Both the position numbers and the translations under genes were made by a program. Positions 1 to 13,700 of a stretch of 64,000 nucleotides of DNA are shown here, in pieces. The notes under the pieces are model-generated. The model did not search any database. It was not told the DNA's origin and was given only the letters and a program-made list of their open reading frames with translations. The stretch is from Sitta carolinensis (lineage: Eukaryota; Chordata; Aves; Passeriformes; Sittidae). The stretch covers positions 5,332,501 to 5,396,500 of the forward strand of contig JAVUNC010000019.1 of assembly GCA_032173965.1 (NCBI GenBank), read 5' to 3'. Numbering within the stretch: position 1 is the stretch's first letter; each line of letters starts with the position of its first letter.

Positions 1-1531
1 CATTAGGGATTTTCACCTGTTTGTCTTAAAAAGAGAATGCAAAGAACAACTACCAAAAGCAACAGCAAAACTCTGCCATAGCACACATCTGCACTTAAAG
101 CATTCAAAAAAGAAAATTCTCTAGATTAGCTTATTTCCAGTTAGCAGGAAACTTTCCTTGAGTATCTGCACTAAGTTAACAGTGATACAACGTTAAGTAT
201 AAAAAATATATATTGTGCAAAAAACAACATGATACTTTAAAGCATACACAAATCCTTCCAGGGATATCCAAAAGAGATGAAAATCCATCTTTGTGTTTCA
301 TGTGCATATAGGGTCTGCATTAAAGCTGATCTTTACATTCACTGCAGTAGACACCCAGATCTGCAAAAACCACTATGAAAATGCCTATTCATAGGCACAT
401 ATAATATAATCTCCTATTATTTCACCAAATTCTCTCTATTAAATACTAAATAACTTAATGTTAAATTCAAATAGTAATAATAAGCAGCAGCAGAAAGCTC
501 TATTCTGACAAAGTACCAAAAACTCTCTCTAGGAAAGCAGTCCTTTTGTCCAAATGCTAAAAATAAGAAGTGATATTTTAGTTCAAATAGCTAACCACCA
601 CGCATTCCTCTAGCAAAAATTCCAGTTTTGTGTGGTCTAGAGCTTAAATTCCACTCCAGAAATTTTAGGATCAGCAAACCAAATAAAAAGAAACAACCTT
701 CCATTCTCCAAATATGGCAAGAGACACTTGGAACTGCTTTTATGCAATGCTTACTTTAGTATCGGCCAGAATTGGAGATGGAGGAAGTGAGATAGAAAAT
801 AAACAGAACTATTCTACAAGCTCAGTCTCCATTTCTTGCTTTTGGGAAGATCAGTGTTTCTCTTCTCTCCCAGCTGAAAAAGGAGTCTTCTCCCAGGACA
901 GCACAGAAGAGATAGTTACAAGTCTCTAAAAGTTTCTTTAGAGACTTCTCTTACTGAACTGAACTGTCTCTCATAGGAGAAAGCCACAGAGAGAAGCCAA
1001 CAGATCTCCATTAACTCTCCAAGAAGGAGAGGCTAAATCTCACTCATCAGCAAGTCAGTAACTTTACTGCTATTTCTGTGCTGTGAGCTACTGCCTGCTT
1101 TGTAAAATGTGTCATGTTGGTTAATCCTTTACATGTAGCATTTCCAAAATGCACAACGAGAAAACTTGGCATTGCTAGTTTTTAAATCCAGGCATCAGGT
1201 ATGTAACTAGAATTGCCTCTAGAAACTCAAACACACTGTTGAATAGTTTTTAAGAGAATTTAAAAATAAATAATTACTTTATAGAAAAATCCTCCTATGG
1301 TCCACACTGTATAACAACTCAAAGTCCTCAGTAATAGATTTACTCAATTTTTAACACTGAATCATAGAACCTCAGTGCTTATAAAATATATTCACTGGTG
1401 CAGGAAAAATTGCAACAAGACTGACAGCTTCAATAATGCTTTGTTTTAAAACAAAGAAAACATCAACACAGGGCTGTTAGGTAAGAAAACAAAACATATC
1501 TGGACAAGAAATATTAATTGTAAGCTATTAC
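1..1531 (-). other. TP53BP2 intron 9 (partial)
   Basis: AT-rich intronic sequence after the exon 9 donor. I see no further ASPP2 coding sequence in any frame and no recognisable repeat. Short ORFs here have no family resemblance. Confidence 0.75.
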
Positions 1532-1769
1532 CTGCAGGAGCTTTAGCTTGTGTACTGTTCCCAGCTCTCATATTGGGCAGTGTTTGTGTTTTCAGTGGCC
1601 CATCAGGTACCTGCAAAGCTTGTGTCCCATCTGAAAACGCTGGCTTCACCAAAAGCTCAGGTCTGGAAGCAATACGGGGCATAGTAGAGGACTGGATATA
1701 AGGACCTACTGCTGCCACTCGACTTGGAGCAGAAGCCACTGGCTGGGGTAAATTCCCATCTGAAGAAAC
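1532..1769 (-). CDS. TP53BP2: TP53BP2 coding exon 9 (last exon in window)
   Basis: The 238-nt exon encodes [20 protein letters not shown] through [17 protein letters not shown], the start of the Ser/Pro-rich linker after the coiled coil. The acceptor CCCCAAG is preceded by a run of T/C, and the donor is GCAG|GTAATA. The next exon is outside the window. Confidence 0.93.
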
Positions 1770-4700
1770 CTTGGGGAAAAAAAAAAGAAAACTTAAAGAA
1801 TTTTATTCTGCAGTGTTTATTCAAAGTTTGAAACAAAAGTCAAAAAGGATAAAACAAGTAGCAAATGATACTCCCATATCAAAAGTGCTTTTTTTGAAAA
1901 AGCTCTGAGAATTATAAAGCTGAGGTAGTAATAGCAAAAAGAAAAAATCTAAAATAAAATTCCACGACAGCATAAGATTCTGCAAAGAGTAAGTAGGTTA
2001 ACACTAAGGTACCAGGAAAAGGACTTTAATAATACAAGACTTCCACTACATATGGATAAAGACAACAAGTCTAGCATCTCAACAGCCTTCCCCCCAAGCA
2101 AGTTTTCGCTTCAGGCTGTACAGACAGGGCACAGAATTAATGTTTTAGTCATTAAATAGCCCACACTTACTGGTACGTTCTCTTTCTGCTGCAGAGCTGC
2201 CTTTTTCTTCCAGAGCCGCTCGCGCAGCTCATTAACACGCTTATCCATTACTGCCACCTCCAAGTTGCGCTTGTTCAAACACTCCCTCTGTTGCTGCAGC
2301 TTGGCATTCTGCTCCTGGTTCAGTTTGTTCCTCAACTGAATAAATTCACAAAGCAGTGGGGGAGGAGGGGAAAACAACCAAAATAAAAACAAATTCACTT
2401 TCAGGATCGGCGACAGGAAACTGTTGGAAAGAGAAAAGCCTTCTAAAAAGTCAAGTCATGTTTTTCCCTCCAGAGAAAACTTTGGTTAGTCTCCAAATTT
2501 TGCAGAAAGGGAAGGTACAGGCAGGGTGTACTCCTTCCTCTCTTTACCTTGAGCCCAGCATAAATAACGCTTCATCCTCAGCATGCAGGCCGTCATACAG
2601 CCCTGGCAGGAACAGGAACAACGGGATTTCTCTCCAACACGGGAAGAAACAACCCAACCAACTTTTAGCCAGAAGAGCTGAGGGCCACGGGCTGGCCTCC
2701 CTTTACCTGCAGCTCCTTGTAGAGGCGGTCGAGCTCAGCTACAGCCGACTGGTTGTCATGGTAACCATCAATCCGGCCGTTCTTCAGCATCTCCAGTTGC
2801 CTGGTGAGCTCCTCCACCTTTGACGCGGCCAGCACCAGCTCGCGCTGCTTTTGCTGGAACAGGCTGTTCATCTGTTCAATCTCCTCCACTGCAAAGAAGG
2901 GCAGAGCACAATAGCTGCCCTGAGAAACAGCCCAGCGTGGGCTGCTTCCAAGGCAGCACTTAAGGAGACAGAGAGCACCCTGCCGGCCTCCAGAGCAGGG
3001 CTGCTCAGCCAAACCCACTGCCCTGTCACACCAGCTCTTCCTCTGAGCTCTGGCAAATGCACACTCACTAGAATGGTTATGGAAATTTGGTCTACTTAGA
3101 GCACTGACGGGGAGGGAAAGAGATTTTTTTTTTTTTTTAAACTTTCTGAAGTATTGGAAACAAACAAAACCACAATGCCAGACTGAATTCATCTGGAAAA
3201 GCCTATGTTCACTGAATGCTGAATTCAGCAGGAAGACACTCACTAAACCACAAGGCATATTTATGATACTTAGAACTCTGAATTTAGGTCATAAGAACTC
3301 AGTGACAAAACGCCCAAGCTGTCATATAAAACAAAGACTCAAAGGGCTTTTTAGGGTCTATTACAAACATCTGTCATCAGCTGCTCCCACTGCTGAAACT
3401 GCTCTATTGTAGAATGAGGTTTAAGGAACCAGTAAGAATTCAAGCAAGTACCAAAATCAGACCTGCTGGGGATGGCGCAGGAAAACAGATTCACATGCCC
3501 CAAGATCTTGTATTATTCTACCATCCTTCCATGCCTTAAAACTTGTGTTTGTTTTGTGCAACAGAACCCAAACAGAAAAGGGAATCTCTGACAGCAAAAC
3601 ACTTTTGCTTTATCTGTCAACCAAAATGCTTCCTACAAAAACAACATATTCATGTTTTCAGTTGAGTCAGGCTGGAAATAACAAGTTCTGCACAATAGAG
3701 AAGATGAAAATGTAGGAAGAAGAATAAGTATTTATTTCAGACTTAATGTTGTATCAACATGCTGAACTACAAGCACCCAACCAGTATCATAGCAAGACAG
3801 ACCCTGGTCAGAGTCACATAATTAAAAAGCAAATATGCAGCTAATTTGGAATTTGGCCACCTCTTGCACAAAAGGTAAGTTGGGTACCAGGCTAAGTTTG
3901 GTACAGACCAAGAAAATAACCCTATAAATGTGTAGGGTATTGACATCAAGGATGGAAAAAGTTACTGTGATGCACAAAGGTATTCAAGTAAGGAAAAAAA
4001 CTACACTGTAATTAAAAAGCAGACATGCTAGGCTCAAAATACAGGGTGCTCTTACAGGATGTTTTAAAATACAGTAAGAAAATATATTTTGTTCTAGGTC
4101 AGTCATGAGTTTTCTTGGTAAATTCAAGATGTGAAATTGTTAAGACTAACACTTCCTGGAATGCTGTAAATAACTCCTCTGAATCACTGAAATCACCAGA
4201 AATTTTTGACTTCCAAGAAGTGCCTTTCACGAAAAATCCCAGGCTACCTTCCCCAAGCAGCAACTCACCTAATTTCCCATTGCTGAGTCTTTTTTGTTCC
4301 ACATGACCTTTCAATGCTCTCACTTTCTTAAGTTTGGCTTCTTGATTCTCAGCAATTTCCTTTAGTCGCTTCAGTTTTTCCTGTTCAGCAGCTTGCTGCT
4401 GCTGTCGCTGATCTTGCTGCTTCAGGAATTTCAGGCGCTGTTCCTGCAGTCAAAACAAAGATTTTGAAGTCTACGAAAAGTTTTAGCATTCATGTGCCAA
4501 CACAATTGCTAATTTGATTTAATCACTTGGCTCTTGAGTTATAAGAGCTAAGGACTATTTCCTCTCTACCTTCTCCATGCTGCTTGTACTTTACATATCT
4601 CTATCATATGTCCCATTTTAAACAACTAATATTAGTTGGAGAATATTAGGCATTCTTTATGTAGGCATTCCATAAGTTATTGATATTTTTCCATTACTCT

Positions 4701-7700
4701 TTGTACTTTTACTAGTTCTGCTAAAACCTCCTTAGGATGGAGGATGACTGCACATCAAACCTCTGAAAATGCACCGGTCTCCTGATAATGATCACCACTA
4801 TCACCACACAGATACTCAAGACACCAGAAAACCTCTTCAGTGACCTGGCTCTCATTTAAACAACAGCTATCACATTAGTGGAAAGGATCCTTCTGCCTTT
4901 CCAAGAAAGTAAAATCATTATCAGTTTCTACATGCACAAGTCTAGTTTAGACCTAGAAGAAATCATGAGACCACTAGATCAACTACAAAGAATTCCTCTA
5001 AATCACTGGCCATTATACATGGCTTCCAGCTCTGGAGATGAAAGGTTGCTCCAGGGGAGTAGAACTAGTAAGACTTTCCCAAGCACACATTAAAATCCAA
5101 GACTACCACTGCTTACTAACATTAAAACTCCACACTTCCTCCAAAAAAAATAAATCAAACCCACAAAAAAAAAAAAATCACCACTCAGATTAGAAAACAG
5201 AGATTCTTGTGCACTTGGAATAAAAAAGGCAGAGCAAAAATGTGAGCTTGCCTTCTGGAGAACACCAGGAGCATGCAGCACCCTCAGTGTATGCACTACT
5301 TTAGAGTCACTCCCACACAGGAAAATGTCACCAAAAAAAAAAGATATTACAGCTCCTGTCTAAAAAGAAAGTGTATTTTTCCTCCCTCCGAATCTATTTT
5401 TAATATTGCATCTGATTGCAGAAGGCAGGAAACAGGCAATGGAAAGTCACACTGAAGAGGCACCTAGGAAAGCAGGTTTGTTCCAGGGAAGCACTGAAAT
5501 GAAAATTCCTACCAGTGGGACACCCACAGCACTATTCTTCAAACCACAGGCAGCAGACACCTACCCAGTGGCTAGTTATCCAGACTCAAACTCCTATTTT
5601 TATTTTTTTAATCTCGTACAGCTCCATTTACAGTAAAAATAGCCTTCCTGTTTCTTGTGACCACAGTGTTATTTATAAGACCAGAGTGTACTGCCATCAC
5701 CTGTGAGTGAAACAGAAGCTGTGAAAGTTTAGGCTTCTCATATAGAAACACATCTCAGCTGGAACAGAGAAGAGGGCAAAATTCTTTGGCCAATTAAAGA
5801 AGGCACTATGGCTACTAATTGTGCTGCTACACTTCAGGTGAAACCTCTCATCACTTGGTTGATTGACCAATTTCCTGCATCACAGTTGCACCTGTTCTTA
5901 CCACAAAGCAGAAAAAGTTTTACTGGCTATGCTGACAGGCCATAATACCACTCAGCAGGTGCTGCAGAACTATCAGAAAGCCATGGCTTGAAGCATTTCC
6001 CCAAGATACAATTATTGAGAGCCAAGGGAACTGAACAAAGTACTAAACATACAGACACACAAGGCTGATCTCAAAGGGAGAGGGAGATGGGGTATGTGAC
6101 CCAGGAAAATAATAATATGAGCCTCAGAGCAGCCTTCTTCCCCAGCAAAGCACATTCTGAACTGCATGGGAACATCCTCCCAGACAGATGAGCCCTCTTC
6201 AGGACAGATTACAATTAACAATTCTCTGCCAAAAGCAGCATTTTATGCTGCACTTTCAAGAGTAATGTGTACCAACAACACTCAAGCAAAGCATGAACCC
6301 CATGCCACAATTCTGCAGATGCAGTCAGAATATTTTTTCCCCCTACACAATTCAGGAGCACCCTGTGTGCTTCCATTAGCTTTTCTGTTACTGTTCTGCA
6401 AGCATTTTATAAATCAGTCCTAGGTTAGTTTTATCACACACAAGACATCTCTTCCAGCCAGCTGCCCCAAAAAACCAGGCACACTGAGCTCTTATCAGGA
6501 GAAGGCAAGACAGCATGACAGGACAGCAGAGACAAAAGCATTGTTCAGTGATCAAACTGGTGAATTGCTGCTCACCACATGGAGCACAAACAGTGCTGAC
6601 AGGATGAATGACAATATATTAATGTTATGTGCTCTATCCTTTTAGTAAGCTAAATGGTCACTTCTATCACTGGCATTATTTATGTTTTACAACTGGATAG
6701 CTGCATACATTGACTTTCAAATTTAAAAACAGGCAGCCAAAGAAAAGGAGCCCTCTGTTTGGAAGGGGTGAAAAACCCCCCAATTTCCCAATCCTCTCTC
6801 CACTTCACATGACTCTTACTGCCTTAGTTTCTGACTGTAAACCATCTAATTCCAAACTCACCTTGTTAGCCAGCATTTGTTGTTGAGCCTCAATTTGTTG
6901 CTGTTGGCGTGATGCCATTTCCTGAAGTTCAGCCAGTGTCATATCCATCCTTGGTGCACTTACCTGTCAAAGAAAACCCAAAGCATGCTAAGCCTAGAAT
7001 TTTTAATTTGGTTAGCACCTAATAGAGCTACAGCAGAAAAATGTGAAAAGTATTTAAAAAAACCCAAATGAATAGCCAATAAAATAGAGACACAGCATCT
7101 TCTCATGGTAAAAGAATAAACAATTGTAAGCTCATGTGCATGTGTAGCCCAATCCAACAACTCACACAAAATGACACCTCTTGGAACATTAATGTTTCTA
7201 GCAAAATCCCAGCAGCATTTTAAAGAGGCATTTCAGAGCCCTTTATAATTTCGCTCAGCATGAATCAGCTTTGACTGACTGAGCCCAGAATGCTCAGCAT
7301 GTGGCAGGATGGATCTGTGCTCGTAGGTGTATCACTACAATTTGAAGCACTTCCACGTAAGCTGAAGAAAATAGAAAGTTTAAATATGGCTGGGCAGGAG
7401 GGAAAACACCACTCTCAAAGACAGCACTGTTATTGGTTGTCTTTTCAGATATTTCCTGAATTTAGGCTCAATCTTACATCCATAATTATAGAGCAAGAGT
7501 AGCAGACAATGGATTCAATGCTGAAAGAGTAACTGGTGTCAATTTGAAATCTAGAGTTATGGATCTCTGACAAAACTGCGCCCCAAACTGAAGTAATATG
7601 AGAAAAGAAGTCTGATGAGAACAGAGAAAGGGAAATATGGTGCATTTGCTGCTCTGAGATCACCTGTACACAAGCACAGCGATGGTAGCCAACAGATCCT

Positions 7701-10700
7701 GAAAACTGAAAGCCAGGATGATAATTGCTAGAGGCTTTGTGTCTATTTTAGAGCAGTCATTAACAACCTCTCCACAATAGCCTCTTAATTTCTTTCCATG
7801 GTACAATTTGCACCAGTATCTCCAAAGAGGAGAAGCCTCCATTTTCACTATAATGGTAATTCTTCCAGAGGCACCCTTCTCTCAGCTGGTATGTTGGTTT
7901 GCCAGGGTTGATTGATTACCTGTTCAGGTGAAGTCCCAGGCAATGGGAGGTGATAACCACCCCAGGCCCCTGCCCAAATCCTTCCACACACCCTGCCACC
8001 CAGGAACTGGATACCTCGGAGCATATCTCAGTATCTCCTCACCTAAAGTTTGTTTTCTCTTACACCAGGATGACACTGATTTCCACAAACCCCACAGGGT
8101 GCCAACAGTGTCAGTTAATATTATTAACAGTATTAAACAGTTTATATATGGATGAGCAAAGACTGTGGGAGCCTGCATTTTAAAAGCATTCACATTAATC
8201 TCAGGCAGGGAGAAGGAGGTGCATTCCCTCATCATCCCCACAAGACAGCTCCCCCAGCACAACAAGGCCATCAGTGTGAAGGCAAAGCACAGAGTCATTG
8301 TTTATATTAATATGCTCCCAAACTCTGCAAAATAAGAGATAAGCAGTGCAGCTGACAAACTCTGCGTCCCACACAGGAGCTTCATACTTTGCAACTACTT
8401 CTTACTATGGTATGCAAAATATTTACATATATATGGATATATATATAACTGCCTTTGTCTCACCCCTGTTCAGGGACCTAAAAGGACTGTGGTTGATTGA
8501 GTTTGGCTGGATGCCAGGTGCCCACCAAGCTGCTCTACCACTCGCCTTCCCAGCAGGACAGGGCAGAGGAAGCAAGATGGAAAACGACTCCTAGGTTGAG
8601 AAAAGGCAGTTTTCACTAAAGCAAAGGCAAAAAAGTTAGTGCAAGCAAGCAAGGACAAAAAAGAGTTTATTCTCTACCTATCAGAGAGTGATGTCCAGCT
8701 ACTTCCCGGGAAGCAGGGCTTCAGCAGTTATTCCAGGAGGCAAACACTGTGAAATAACAAATGCTCCCCTGCTCCTCCTCCTTCCCTTGGCTTTTGTGTC
8801 TCATCTGATGCCACATGCCATGGAATATCCCTTTGGTTACTTTGGCTCAGCTGGTCTAGTTGTGTCTCCTCCCAGGGCCTTGCCCACTGCCGGCCCCTTG
8901 ATGTTGAGACAGTGCTGATGCTGTGCCTGCCCTGCTCAGCAGCAGCCAAAACTCTGGAGTGTTATCAGCACCCTCCTGGCTGCCAGTGCAAAGCACAGCA
9001 CTGGGAGGGCTGTGTGGGAAAAGGAACTCCAGCTCAGCCAGACCCAATCCAACTAGCCACTGCATCAAGAACTTACCCCATTCTCTATTCTTCGATCACC
9101 AGGCACTTTCACACCATTTCTTTTGAAGGCTGGATCTTGAGATCTTTGTCCAGTCCCTAGATGGAAATAGCCAAAGATGGTAAGGTAATATAACATCTCT
9201 CATCCTTTTAGACAAAGCATTCAGTATAAAAGGAGAATCAGAACAATCATTATGGTATGGAATCGGAAACACCTGTTCTTACATGTTTACTACAATGATG
9301 TAGTAAATTGATGACACATTTTCTGTACAGAATTCTGTTAAATGTCACCTTTTATTTTAAAGTATAACTCTGTTCAAAAATACAGACAAACAAAACCAGC
9401 TTAACCAATAGTAGGCTATTCCAGTATTTATCCTGTGGCAAAAAGGCAGTCACAGTCCCTACTAAATGTGCATCATAGATACACAGTTTCAAAGCACATT
9501 TTTTTTCTTCTTCCGGGCAGTCAGTAGAGAGGCTGCTTAACTAGAATCCTACTTTATTCCAATCAAATTACATGCAAATAGTGCTCAGATACCCAATACC
9601 AATTCATTGATTTCCCTGTAGAACATAAGTGTACTACAAGACAAAGCCATGCCTGTTATCTTCTTGCCCATTTGATTCCTATTTCAAGACCATATTTCTG
9701 TGACACTCAGATCTCAAATACATTGCTTAAAATGCTGTGGCCAATAAAGTGACAATAAACCTAATAAGCACCCTGGACTTGAAAAAAAATACATTTTGAC
9801 AACTAAACTTCTCTGTTAAAATCCTCAGGAGGTAGAAATGGCACAGTTTTAGCTTTTCATGCACTCATTCTATCACCAGTATGCATTTCAAATATCAAGA
9901 TACACTTAGCCACTAAAATATGCTGAGTGCAGTGCCACTTAACAAATGCAGTATTTCCAACACTGAGGAAGATTATCAAGGATGAAAACAGAAAAAGGGA
10001 GGAAGAAGAATAGGGCAATTTAATTTAACGGTATAAGTGAAAGATTCTACTGAAGAGATGAATGTGGGATACACAGGAAACCCCTGAAAAGCTGAAAGTA
10101 ATTTCCTTTACAGGTTTCACATTTCAATTTACAATGAGAATTTACATTCTCAGAGAATTTGACCAGGCAGTTCATTTAAGGCTGTTCCTAAAACTAACAC
10201 AAATGTGTAAGAGAAACTTTGAAGAACTCTAACTTTGCCAAGTATGCTAAGTTTATCACCTTGGTACAGTACTATCCAGTAATCACCCAAATCACAGATT
10301 ACATTACAGGGCAACAGTTTGGTTACTATTTAAAAGAAGAGATCACCACAGATCTCAAGATGTTTTGCTGGAGAAAATATACTTAAGACAGCATGCCCTT
10401 GGATGCTTTGGTGATAACCAGCTCTAGAAAACCTGCAGAAATTTCAATTTGGATTTACTATTCCCAGATATGGCAAGGGAAGCCGAAGCCTTTACAAAGA
10501 TTGGTCAGATAAAAAAGGGCTGCAACACCTCATGGCTATGAGCATTAATAAACAACACACACAAGCTGTTGAATGAAGACTGGAACAGAACTTGGACAAA
10601 CAAACAGAATTTCACTGGAGAATGAGGCAGAACTTGAACAAGCAAACCAGCTGAGATGCACACGTACCTGCTTCTCTGCAGGGAGAGCGCTCGTGGCGGA

Positions 10701-13700
10701 GGAAGAAGCGCACCTCGCTCCTCTGCATCCCGAACCTCTGCAGGACATCCAGCATCCGCTCATTATCGGCTATGGGACGTTCTGAAAAGGTTAAAACACT
10801 TAACTGCTCCCTCCCACCAGAGCTTGGGCCCACACCAAGCCAAAAGCATCTGTCCACCTTTCACCTGAACGCCTGTTAGTGCACAGGTGCAGGGAGTGCA
10901 TGTAACACTTGCCCTCATCCAAGGTATTTCTACTTTTCCCTTCGGAAGCCACTGCATCCCTCCTTGCTTCTGAAACTAAACCAACACATCTGAACAACAG
11001 CCCTGGAAAAGTCCATCCTGAAAGGAAAAGCTGAGGCAGAGCCACAGCCCGAGGAAAAAGAAAACAAACAGGGAATTTAGAGCTTTCAGTTCTAGTGCCC
11101 TCGTTTTGTACATGCTAATCATCTTACCCACTCACCAGCACAGGAAATGTGCTGTTGTACCTTTCACTCCTCTTCTGCGGCACCTCAGACAAAATCATTC
11201 CTTAGTCATTCCCACCCCCTCCTCAAGGGCACTGCTGCCACGATTCCTACAGGGGCTCATTTATTTCCTAACTCCGATGAGAATTAAGAGAGATGCAAAG
11301 ATAAACTCTCCGGGAAGAGGAACTCTCTTAACGCTGGATGGCAGCCCTTGCATTCCAGCTCAGGCAGAAGCACTCAGCATCTGAGAGGCTCCTTGGCAGT
11401 CCCAGCACAGCTCCTGTCACTTCAAGTGTTCTCCCACAGCTCCTGTCAGACACAGACCCAGCTCATCATCTTGGACAGCAAACTTCACGAAGCTCAGACG
11501 AGATGTGTTTTGAAAGCCCTATTTCTGATAAACCTTGAAAAGCTGAACTACTTTGGATTCACAGCTCAAAGTAAAGAAAGGATCAGACAGCTGAAAGAGA
11601 GCCCAGTAAGAACTTGCCATTTCCTTTCAAATAACTGAGATGAAAAAGTTACATGCGCAAGTTCCACTGAATTTCTTTTCCCGCTTTTGTTCCCAAGCTC
11701 AGGATTCAGTCACATAAGTAATATTTAAGCCTTACTTGCTGACTTTTGATAATAAAAAAACCCAGTGCGAGTCTAAATCTACCAGTACTCCTCCCTTTCT
11801 GCATTACTATTCTTTAAAAATTTACATACATCACAGCCAGGTACTCACAGCCAGAATATAACCAGAATTACTTATTGGCCTCTAAATCTTTACATAAAGC
11901 AGTTTCTTTTGTTGTTCTAGACATTTTACCATAATTTTTTCCTGCCTATTTTAAATGTGATGGCAACAGTATGGCCAATATATCACAGTAGTGAATTTAC
12001 ATAGTCAGGATACTGTCACAGTATCTTCTAACAGCCTTGGGGCTCATGATCATGTTGTGCTGGATGCCAGACAAGCAGAAGATATTATTCCTGGCCTGAG
12101 AAACAAGACAAGCAGACAAAGACTGAAATTAAACACCACCATTTTTGCACCAGTTTCATTTTTCCTGACATTGCTTTTGTTGGCAGTTTCCTTTCATTTT
12201 TTTAAGCAAGGGGAGGGGAAAAATAGAAAAAAGAAATCAGAAAGTAGTTCATTCATATTCAATGAAGTCTTTCAAAAAGTCACTGTCTTAATATGAAATA
12301 ATCTTTTCAGCAGGAAACATTGTTGGTGCTACGTATAAATGTTTCCAGTTTCATAAAAAAAGGAGCTGCTAACATGTTTCCAGTATGCGAAAAGCTCTTT
12401 TCAACATAAAAATGTTTCTTTAAATGAAAATGCTGCAGCTGTGCTCAAGCAATCTAGGAAGGAGAATTTCTGGAGTCACTGTCAAAAGAGATTAGCTCTA
12501 CAGAATAAGCAAGTAGGTCACTGTTACAGAAAAAGCCGTCTCTTGGCAGTTACTTGTCTAGACAGTGGAAAACGTTCCTCATCTGCTAAACCTTAATTCA
12601 AGAAAAAAAGGCAAAAAACAAAACAACAACAACAACAAAAATCAACAGTACCACTGGCAGATTTTTGTTTTAAAGGCTATACAGCAGGCTTATGAGGCAG
12701 ATTTCCGGCAGCTCAGCAATACTTCAGCTGAAACTCTACAATCAGGGGAGATGCCCTTTACACAAGGATTCTGTCAATACCACTCACTGGCTTCAAAGGA
12801 AGGTCAAAGAGATTTTCAAATACCAAATAAAGGTGCATTTGGAAAGCCCAAGAAGAATGGACAATCAGTTTTCTTTTTTCCCCCCCTATCTGTCTCAGAG
12901 AACAAAAAAAGGAGACCTTTATACATGCACTCTTTTTGACTGCTTTCTGTTAGGCAAGGTAACTGCCTAATAGAACTGAGAGCAATAGGAAGTTCAAGAA
13001 TATATTCACCAAATTTCAAGCAAAACTAGGAGGACAGGGAGAGCAGTAAACTTGCCCCCTTCAGGGTACCTCAAGATCACTTACAGCAATCTTTCAAAGT
13101 AGGCTTAATAAGGTCTGACAACAGAAGCTAAAATTCCCGAGCAAGTGTCAAAAAAGGAAGAAACAAGTGATGTAAGAAGGATCCTGATGATTGAAGTCTG
13201 AGAAGTCATTTTCCAACACAAATCTTTTGTTTCTACCCCCAGAGGTTAGCTGTCCTGCACTCTGTTTGTTTTAAAGCAGTCGAATTTGTTCAGTGTAATA
13301 TGCAAACAAAACACAAATCGTGGCTAATCCTGGCAGAACAAGATGGAAAACTTTGCTGACATCTAAAATGAGATTAGCAAAAAGCTAAAAGTATTTTTCT
13401 CCCCCGCTGCCTCCTCCCCTCACAAAAAAAAAATTCCAGAATATATACAAAAACATCTTGCAAATACTTGTTACTGGATGCCACACATTTGCTTAAGACA
13501 TACTTTATCCAAAGCAATAGGCATGTCTTGAAAGGAGACTGGGGCAGGTGGGGGTTGCTCTCTTCTCCTGGGTAAGGAGTAACACAAGAAGAGGAAATGG
13601 CCCCAAACTGCACCACGGGAGGTTAAGGTTAGACCCCAGGAAGAATTTCTTCACTGAAAGGTTGGTTAAGCATTTGGACAGGCTGCCCAGGGAGGTGATA

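Noticed and set aside
6958..6963. Donor-like GTAAGT at the 5' end of TP53BP2 exon 5
   Set aside because: It is read as Val-Ser of the protein and follows a proper acceptor. Only a chance donor word.
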